Shown in pieces: positions 58,744 to 64,000 of a DNA stretch of 64,000 nt. The notes beneath the pieces are model-generated. The model made no database searches. It was not told the origin of the DNA and worked only from the letters and a program-made list of their open reading frames with translations. Source of the stretch: JANOYJ01 sp963792485 (GTDB taxonomy: Bacteria > Pseudomonadota > Alphaproteobacteria > Rhizobiales > Rhizobiaceae); the NCBI GenBank assembly GCA_963792485.1, contig CAWBWL010000013.1, forward strand, positions 310,001-374,000, given 5' to 3'. A program made the position numbers and the translations under genes. The number at the start of each line of letters is the position of its first letter. The first letter of the stretch is position 1.

Positions 58744-59286
58744 CTATCGCTTCAGCTTGAGCAGGCGCGGGGACAACACATTTCGGTAGAGATAGTCGAT
58801 TCCCCGCCGCCATGATTCGTCCGTGTTGCCGCGCAGGTCGACTGTTGCGCCCGCCACTAGTTTCGAGGCGGCGGCGTCGCGAACGTAGACATTGATGTTG
58901 AGAATCAGCTCGGAGACCTTTTGGACTGTGCCGGTGACGGCATAGTCTGCGCCGAGCTCCTTGGCATAGTCATCGGCGCAGTTGCCGCAGGATTGCAGAT
59001 TGGCGGCGGCGGTCTTTTCAGCGACTGGCGCAATGTCCACAAGCTGAAACTGTCCAGATGCGGCAAGCTGCTGGCGCAATCGTCCGGCAATCATCGTGAG
59101 GCGTTCTTGCTCAGCATCCCTGTCTTCACGCACGCCGGCGATGACATTGCTGCGGATGATCTCGAATTCAAATACCGCGATCTTTTCGCCCGCAAGTGAA
59201 ATGCTGGACAACGTAATCAGCCATGCGGCGACAGCCACAAGCCTTTTGGCGGGGTTTGATAATCGCTTTGCGTGGGTTAAGCTCAT
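58744..59286 (-). CDS. Exported DUF3280 protein
   Basis: About 180 residues from ATG 59286. A signal peptide (AKRLVAVAAWLITLSSISLA) is followed by EKIAVFEFEIIRSNVIAGVR, then LRQQLAASGQFQLVDIAP and the Cys pair SCGNCADDYAKELGADYAV. This matches the DUF3280 family, periplasmic proteins with a TolB-like N-terminal fold. They often sit in clusters for PQQ-dependent alcohol catabolism, as here. Divergent from the binding-protein gene with 65 bases between. Confidence 0.85.
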   Translation of the reverse strand: MSLTHAKRLSNPAKRLVAVAAWLITLSSISLAGEKIAVFEFEIIRSNVIAGVREDRDAEQERLTMIAGRLRQQLAASGQFQLVDIAPVAEKTAAANLQSCGNCADDYAKELGADYAVTGTVQKVSELILNINVYVRDAAASKLVAGATVDLRGNTDESWRRGIDYLYRNVLSPRLLKLKR

Positions 59287-59351
59287 CAAAACGTCCCGGC
59301 ATGACAGCATCCAGAATTCCAGCGGATGACAAAAATCAAAAGAGATGATGC

Positions 59352-60587
59352 ATGGCCATGAGAAACACTGTGCCAAATGCCTGCTTGGTTTTCATCACCT
59401 TGTTTTTGGCGTGTGTCAAACTGTGGCCTGCTAACGCCCAGTCAGCGGACGGGAAAACGGCGGCGCCGGCAGTTGAGATCAAACTCGGCTATCTGCGCGC
59501 CTATGAGCCGCGACTGGCACTGTCGGTGCTCGATATTCCGCCGCGCGACGAGGGTGTAGCAGGCGCTGAGGTCGCCATCGGCGACAACAACACAACCGGG
59601 AAATTTCTGGGCCAGTCGTTTTCTCTCGACACAATTGAAGTGAAGCCGGGCGCCAATGTCGTTGCAATATTCAACGAAATGGCAGCTCGGGGCGATCGAT
59701 ACATTCTTGCTGATCTTTCTTCCGAGCAACTCCTCTCGATTGCTGACCTAGCCCGGGACGCGGGCGTACTTCTGTTCAATGTCGGCAATACGGACGACAG
59801 CCTTCGTGAAGACATGTGCCGTGCGAATGTCTTCCACACTGCTCCGTCCCGAACCATGCTGGCAGACGGGCTGGCGCAGTATCTCATCTGGAAGCAATGG
59901 CGCAGATGGGCGCTTCTTTACGGTTCGCACGAACCCGACCAGCAGTTTGCCGAAGCGCTTCGCCGCGCTGCCTCCCGTTTCGGCGGCGAGATTGTGGCCG
60001 AGAAACTTTTTGCGGACACCGGCACGGCGCGCCGGACGGATTCCGGTGTTGTTCAAATCCAGCGCCAGATGCCGGTGTTCACGCAGGACCTGCCGGATCA
60101 TGACGTTGTTCTTGTCGCCGATGAGAGCGAGGTCTTCGGCTCCTATGTGCCTAACCGGACTTGGATTCCGCGCCCAGTCGCCGGAACTGCGGGACTTGTG
60201 CCGTCTTCATGGCACCCCGCCAGCGAGCAGTGGGGCGGCACGCAAATCCAGAACCGCTTCGCCAAAAAAAGCGGGCGGCGCATGTTGTCAAAGGACATGT
60301 CCGCTTGGACTGCCGTCAGAATTGTCGGCGATGCGGCGACCCGCACACAAAGCGACGACCTGCAAAAGATCGGCGCGTTCATCCGCGCCGCCGATTATTC
60401 GATCGCCGCCTTCAAGGGACAAAAGCTTACGTTCCGCAAATGGAACCAGCAGTTGCGGCAACCGGTGTTTCTGGGCGATGCGCGCTCCGTCGTTTCGACG
60501 TCGCCGCAGGAGGGTTTCCTGCACCAGTTTTCCGAGCTCGATACGCTCGGCATTGACGAGCCGGAGACAAAGTGCGTTCTTAAGTGA
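59352..60587 (+). CDS. ABC substrate-binding protein, PQQ-associated type
   Basis: 411 residues with a signal peptide (ACLVFITLFLACVKLWPANA). The mature part resembles branched-chain amino acid-type periplasmic binding proteins: EIKLGYLRAYEPRLALSVLD, GAEVAIGDNNTTGKFLGQSF, and VLLFNVGNTDDSLREDMCRA. It matches the subfamily found with PQQ-dependent alcohol dehydrogenase genes (family-level recognition from memory). Its ligand is unknown. First of five closely spaced plus-strand genes ending at the window edge. Confidence 0.85.
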   Translation: MAMRNTVPNACLVFITLFLACVKLWPANAQSADGKTAAPAVEIKLGYLRAYEPRLALSVLDIPPRDEGVAGAEVAIGDNNTTGKFLGQSFSLDTIEVKPGANVVAIFNEMAARGDRYILADLSSEQLLSIADLARDAGVLLFNVGNTDDSLREDMCRANVFHTAPSRTMLADGLAQYLIWKQWRRWALLYGSHEPDQQFAEALRRAASRFGGEIVAEKLFADTGTARRTDSGVVQIQRQMPVFTQDLPDHDVVLVADESEVFGSYVPNRTWIPRPVAGTAGLVPSSWHPASEQWGGTQIQNRFAKKSGRRMLSKDMSAWTAVRIVGDAATRTQSDDLQKIGAFIRAADYSIAAFKGQKLTFRKWNQQLRQPVFLGDARSVVSTSPQEGFLHQFSELDTLGIDEPETKCVLK

Positions 60588-60615
60588 CGGAGAGCTGGAA
60601 TTGGACAAATCATCA

Positions 60616-61590
60616 ATGAGAAGGTTGGCCTGCCTGTTCTCAGCCGCGATACTTGGCCTTGCGGCATCTATCCCGGCGTTGGCGTTCACCGTCTATGTTT
60701 CCAATGAGAAGGACAACACGATAAGCGTCATCGATTCCGAGACCATGGAGGTGGTCAAGACAATAAATGTTGGCCAAAGGCCGCGAGGGATCACCATTTC
60801 GCACGACGGTAAATTCATTTATCTCTGCGCCAGCGACGATGACACGATACAGATCATCGACGCCACAACCCATGAGATTACAGGCACGCTTCCCTCCGGG
60901 CCGGACCCGGAACTGTTCGACCTGTCACCGGACGGAAAGACGCTTTACGTTGCCAATGAAGACGACAATCTGGTGACGGTCATTGACTTGGAAAACAAGA
61001 AGGTTCTCGCGGAAATCCCGGTTGGAGTTGAGCCGGAAGGCATGGGCATCAGTCCGGATGGGAAGGTGATCGTCAACACGTCGGAAACGACAAACATGGC
61101 GCACTTCATCGACACCACAACGCACGAGATCACAGACAATGTGCTGGTTGATTCCCGTCCGCGGTTCGCGGAGTTCAAACCAGACGGCTCACAAGTCTGG
61201 GTGAGCTCTGAAATTGGGGGCACGGTTTCGGTTATTGATGTCAGGACGCATCAGGTAACAAAGAAGATCACCTTCGAAATAGCGGGCCTTCGCGCGGAAG
61301 CAATCCAGCCTGTGGGTGTGCGCATTACAGGCGACGGCAAGAAGGCCTATGTGGCGCTCGGGCCGGCCAATCGTGTGGCGGTTGTCAACACAGCCACTTA
61401 TGAGGTTGAGAAATACGTGCTTGTCGGACAGCGTGTCTGGCAACTGGCCTTCACGCCGGATCAGAAAACACTTATCAGCACGAACGGCGTGTCGAATGAT
61501 GTCACATTCATCGACTTGGCAACGGACGAACCGGTGCAGTCGGTGACCGTTGGAGCTTTGCCCTGGGGTGTGGTGGTTTCGCCGAAATGA
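60616..61590 (+). CDS. YVTN beta-propeller protein, PQQ-associated
   Basis: 324 residues from ATG 60616; the much longer open frame upstream is antiparallel noise within the binding-protein gene. A signal peptide (LACLFSAAILGLAASIPALA) precedes seven or so YVTN-type repeats, for example FTVYVSNEKDNTISVIDSET, KTLYVANEDDNLVTVIDLEN and KKAYVALGPANRVAVVNTAT. The propeller is periplasmic. The subfamily is known from gene neighbourhoods of PQQ-dependent catabolism; its task is not established. Confidence 0.87.
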   Translation: MRRLACLFSAAILGLAASIPALAFTVYVSNEKDNTISVIDSETMEVVKTINVGQRPRGITISHDGKFIYLCASDDDTIQIIDATTHEITGTLPSGPDPELFDLSPDGKTLYVANEDDNLVTVIDLENKKVLAEIPVGVEPEGMGISPDGKVIVNTSETTNMAHFIDTTTHEITDNVLVDSRPRFAEFKPDGSQVWVSSEIGGTVSVIDVRTHQVTKKITFEIAGLRAEAIQPVGVRITGDGKKAYVALGPANRVAVVNTATYEVEKYVLVGQRVWQLAFTPDQKTLISTNGVSNDVTFIDLATDEPVQSVTVGALPWGVVVSPK

Positions 61591-61627
61591 ATCAGACTTG
61601 GTGTCGAGGTGAAATAGGGCAGAAACA

Positions 61628-62077
61628 ATGATAAGACGCGCAGTGCTTAGTCTAGCGGTATTGAGTGTCCTTCTTGCGACGCAGTCCGGAATATTGGCTC
61701 AAGACGCCGACGACGCGCCAAAGGTGACGCGGGCCAGCAAGGACATGCCGGAACTCATTCTGGGGTCCGCGCAGGACAGTTTCACCGTCAACCAGAAGGA
61801 CTTCGAACTGATTGCAGGGCAGGGCTATCGCTGGAAAATCACATCCGCGTCGGGCCTTGAGTACAAGTTTGCAACAGATTTGTTCCGCAATGTCTGGATG
61901 AACCAGATTGTCATCAATGATCTCGAAGTTCATATGAACGGTGCGCCGGCATGGCTTGAATTTGACGCTGAGGGCACGATGCAGGTGCAGTTCACGACCG
62001 TGCGCCCCGGCAGCTACACATGGTCGGTTCCCGATTTGGCGGACAAGGGCATGAAGGGCACCATCATAATCAAGTGA
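61628..62077 (+). CDS. Exported cupredoxin-like small protein
   Basis: 149 residues. Signal peptide LSLAVLSVLLATQSGILAQ. The mature part is strand-rich with QKDFELIAGQGYRWKITSAS and RPGSYTWSVPDLADKGMKGT. It looks like a small cupredoxin-fold domain, but no clear copper Cys-His-Met set is visible (no cysteine in the mature part), so copper binding is doubtful. Function unknown; conserved with this type of cluster by position. Confidence 0.7.
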   Translation: MIRRAVLSLAVLSVLLATQSGILAQDADDAPKVTRASKDMPELILGSAQDSFTVNQKDFELIAGQGYRWKITSASGLEYKFATDLFRNVWMNQIVINDLEVHMNGAPAWLEFDAEGTMQVQFTTVRPGSYTWSVPDLADKGMKGTIIIK

Positions 62078-62168
62078 GGCGCCGCCGGAGATGTCTCTGG
62101 CCGCGATATTGTCAGGATTGCGGATCGTGGACTTCAAGGGCTTGCAGAATTTGGGAACTGGCGGGGGT

Positions 62169-62924
62169 ATGAACGCAAGTGCGGCGCTTGATGTTGCCGG
62201 AGTCAGCCACTCTTACGGCAACAAGCGCGCCTTGTCCGAGGTCACATTCGCCATCTCGCCTGCAAATTTCACTGTGCTGCTCGGTCTCAATGGCGCAGGC
62301 AAAACGACATTGTTTTCGCTCATAAGCAATCTCTATGACACACGCCGCGGCTCAATCAGCATATTCGGCCATGACATCGGTAGGAATTCTGGCGAGGCTC
62401 TGCGCCGCCTCGGAATCGTGTTTCAAGCGCGCACTCTCGACCTTGACCTGACGGTCAGTCACAACCTCTCCTATCACGCCTCGCTGCACGGAATTGGGGC
62501 CCGCGAGGCGCGTCAGCGCATTGATTCGGTCTTGAACTCGGTGGGTATGGAGGGGCGGCAGAACGACAAGGCCCGGAGCCTCTCTGGCGGCCAGATGCGC
62601 CGCGTGGAGATTGCGCGGGCGCTGCTGCACCGGCCTTCATTGCTGCTCCTCGACGAGGCAACGGTTGGTCTCGACATAGAGGCGAGGGCCGGAATATTGG
62701 CCACAATCCGTGCGCTCGTTAGAACAGAGGGCATTGGCGTGTTCTGGGCTACCCACTTGATTGACGAGGTTGACGAAGCGGACCATGTTGTCGTGCTGCA
62801 TGAAGGAAGACTGGCCGCCAAGGGCAGCGTCGAGGATGTGACGCGCTCCACTCGAACTCCAAGCATTCGCTCTGCCTTCTCGCAGCTTAGCGGGCTTGGC
62901 GCGCAGGGGGAGAAAGCGGCATGA
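62169..62924 (+). CDS. ABC transporter ATP-binding protein, PQQ-associated
   Basis: About 251 residues from ATG 62169 (MNASAALDVAGVSHSYGNKR); an in-frame ATG at 62091 would add 26 residues without family support. Walker A is LLGLNGAGKTTLFSLISNLY, the signature is SLSGGQMRRVEIARAL, Walker B is LLLLDEATVGLD and the switch histidine is in VFWATHLIDE. It pairs with the permease gene, which starts within its stop codon (ATGA). It is an ABC-2-type exporter ATPase by similarity to its partner. Confidence 0.92.
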   Translation: MNASAALDVAGVSHSYGNKRALSEVTFAISPANFTVLLGLNGAGKTTLFSLISNLYDTRRGSISIFGHDIGRNSGEALRRLGIVFQARTLDLDLTVSHNLSYHASLHGIGAREARQRIDSVLNSVGMEGRQNDKARSLSGGQMRRVEIARALLHRPSLLLLDEATVGLDIEARAGILATIRALVRTEGIGVFWATHLIDEVDEADHVVVLHEGRLAAKGSVEDVTRSTRTPSIRSAFSQLSGLGAQGEKAA

Positions 62925-63787
62925 ATTTGCAGTCTCCCTCTCAGGCCGTCGTTCCCAAACAGCTTAAAGCCTTTGGCGCAACGCACTACCTGATCTGTCT
63001 GAAAGGCATTCTGGTCCGCGAAGGGTTGCGGTTTCTGAACCAGCGCGAACGATTCATCTCCTCACTGGTGCGCCCGTTGCTCTGGCTGTTCATCTTCGCT
63101 GCCGGATTCCGCCAGGTGCTCGGCGTCTCGATCATCGCCCCTTACAAGACTTATGTGCTGTATGAAGTCTATATCACGCCCGGTCTGTGCGGCATGATCC
63201 TGTTGTTCAGCGGCATGCAGTCGTCTCTGTCCATGGTCTATGACCGGGAAATGGGCAATATGCGCACGCTCTTGGTCAGCCCGTTTCCCCGCTGGTTTCT
63301 GCTTGTGTCAAAACTTCTGGCCGGAGTTGCAGTATCATTGGCGCAAGTCTATGTTTTTCTTGCGATCGCCTGGTTCTGGGGCGTCAAGCTGCCACTTATG
63401 GGCTACCTGCTTGCGCTTCCCGCGCTTTTTCTCGCAGGCGTCATGCTGTGCGCGCTCGGCCTGCTTTTGTCGTCCTTGATCCAGCAGTTGGAAAATTTCT
63501 CAGGGATCATGAATTTTGTGATCTTCCCGATGTATTTCGCTTCGCCCGCGCTCTATCCGCTCTGGCGCATTTTGGAATCGAGCCCTGTGCTTCACAAGAT
63601 CTGCCTCGCAAACCCATTCACCTATGCTGTCGAACTGATCCGCTTTTCCTTCTACGGGCAATTGCAGTGGCAGTCGCTGGCGGCGGTCTGCGTGTTCTCG
63701 ATTTTGTTTTTGGGCGGTGCCATACTCGCATACGATCCATCGCGGGGGCTTATGGCCCGCAAGCGTGACTCGGGAGGGAATGCGTGA
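62921..63787 (+). CDS. ABC-2 type permease, PQQ-associated
   Basis: 288 residues with six membrane helices. SSLVRPLLWLFIFAAGFRQV and MVYDREMGNMRTLLVSPFPR are typical ABC-2 permease blocks. NFVIFPMYFASPALYPLWRI contains the conserved late helix. It overlaps the ATPase gene by four bases and the next gene by one base. It likely forms an exporter with the ATPase; the substrate is unknown. Confidence 0.92.
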   Translation: MNLQSPSQAVVPKQLKAFGATHYLICLKGILVREGLRFLNQRERFISSLVRPLLWLFIFAAGFRQVLGVSIIAPYKTYVLYEVYITPGLCGMILLFSGMQSSLSMVYDREMGNMRTLLVSPFPRWFLLVSKLLAGVAVSLAQVYVFLAIAWFWGVKLPLMGYLLALPALFLAGVMLCALGLLLSSLIQQLENFSGIMNFVIFPMYFASPALYPLWRILESSPVLHKICLANPFTYAVELIRFSFYGQLQWQSLAAVCVFSILFLGGAILAYDPSRGLMARKRDSGGNA

Positions 63788-64000
63788 TGCAAATGCGTCG
63801 ACTGCTGCAGGCGTTTGCCTTGTCTGCCCTTTACGTCATGATGGGCGGTCAGGTCCGGGGAGCGCAACAGCCTGATCCAACATGGCCCTGCATTCAGCGC
63901 AAAGTGCCAACGCTGTCGCTCAGTCAGGTGTGGAACGGGCCAGAATTGCCGGATTCGGCAGTCAGCTGGTCAGAGGAGTCAGGCATTTCCGCTCTGGTGC
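63787..64000 (+). CDS. Exported protein, partial, unknown
   Basis: First 71 codons only; cut by the window end. The start ATG overlaps the permease stop by one base. The signal peptide is evident (LLQAFALSALYVMMGGQVRG). The mature start has TWPCIQRKVPTLSLSQVWNG, with a cysteine that could form a disulfide. Further sequence is needed to name it; position says it belongs to the same operon. Confidence 0.75.
   Translation, partial: MQMRRLLQAFALSALYVMMGGQVRGAQQPDPTWPCIQRKVPTLSLSQVWNGPELPDSAVSWSEESGISALV

Noticed and set aside
59779..60615. Extension of the beta-propeller frame back into the binding-protein gene
   Set aside because: The upstream 279 codons are an out-of-frame reading of the binding-protein gene. 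The signal peptide starts at 60616.

Overview
The window looks like chromosomal DNA of an alphaproteobacterium, most likely of the order Hyphomicrobiales (Rhizobiales). This rests on gene content and order: a HIG1-type protein, cob(I)alamin adenosyltransferase, etfB, etfA and 3-hydroxybutyryl-CoA dehydrogenase; a DUF4167 protein; the ptsP-prfA-prmC order; a 16S-tRNA-Ile-tRNA-Ala-23S-5S-tRNA-fMet operon with a helix-9 insert in the 23S; and a glutathione-dependent formaldehyde pathway. I cannot name a genus.

Layout. 0-8.4 kb: electron-transfer flavoprotein and beta-oxidation genes, cobalamin adenosylation, rhomboid, SDR, YihY and EamA genes. 8.5-12.3 kb: small membrane protein, AlkA-type glycosylase, HNH protein, DsbB, YqaA-like protein, methyltransferase and tRNA-Leu(CAA). 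12.4-18.0 kb: a kexin-like subtilase with RTX repeats, then a FemAB/CelD-type acyltransferase and a polysaccharide flippase. 18.3-29.7 kb: a type VI secretion (T6SS) cargo array on the minus strand. 30-35.5 kb: lysC, an Flp pilin, mutT, a GNAT protein, argJ and a parvulin. 35.7-49.5 kb: secA, ptsP, prfA, prmC, DUF4167, clpB, YjbR and an M23 peptidase. 50-55.5 kb: the complete rRNA operon. 55.5-56.7 kb: a peptidase gene bracketed by an intact tRNA-fMet and a partial copy of it. 56.7-64 kb: formaldehyde oxidation genes, then a cluster of the type linked to PQQ-dependent alcohol catabolism (binding protein, beta-propeller, small exported protein, ABC ATPase, permease, and a gene cut by the window end).

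The most remarkable part is the T6SS array. In transcription order it holds a vgrG, a DUF4123 adaptor, a small effector with an HH-P/H motif, and an immunity gene. These are followed by two further blocks, each led by only the 3' end of vgrG (the beta-helix tip) and carrying its own adaptor, effector and immunity gene. A fourth tip is followed by about 16 codons of adaptor. Adaptor and effector genes overlap by 1-4 bases in every unit. A roughly 1.03-kb tip-plus-adaptor segment is close to identical in units 1 and 2, while adaptor C-termini, effectors and immunity genes differ. This looks like a reservoir of exchangeable cargo cassettes behind one delivery spike. Many of its genes, including vgrG, carry small indels that break the frame. 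Only unit 2 is fully open. The large housekeeping genes outside the array are intact.

No transposase, integrase, CRISPR array or T6SS structural gene (sheath, membrane complex, ATPase) was seen in the window.
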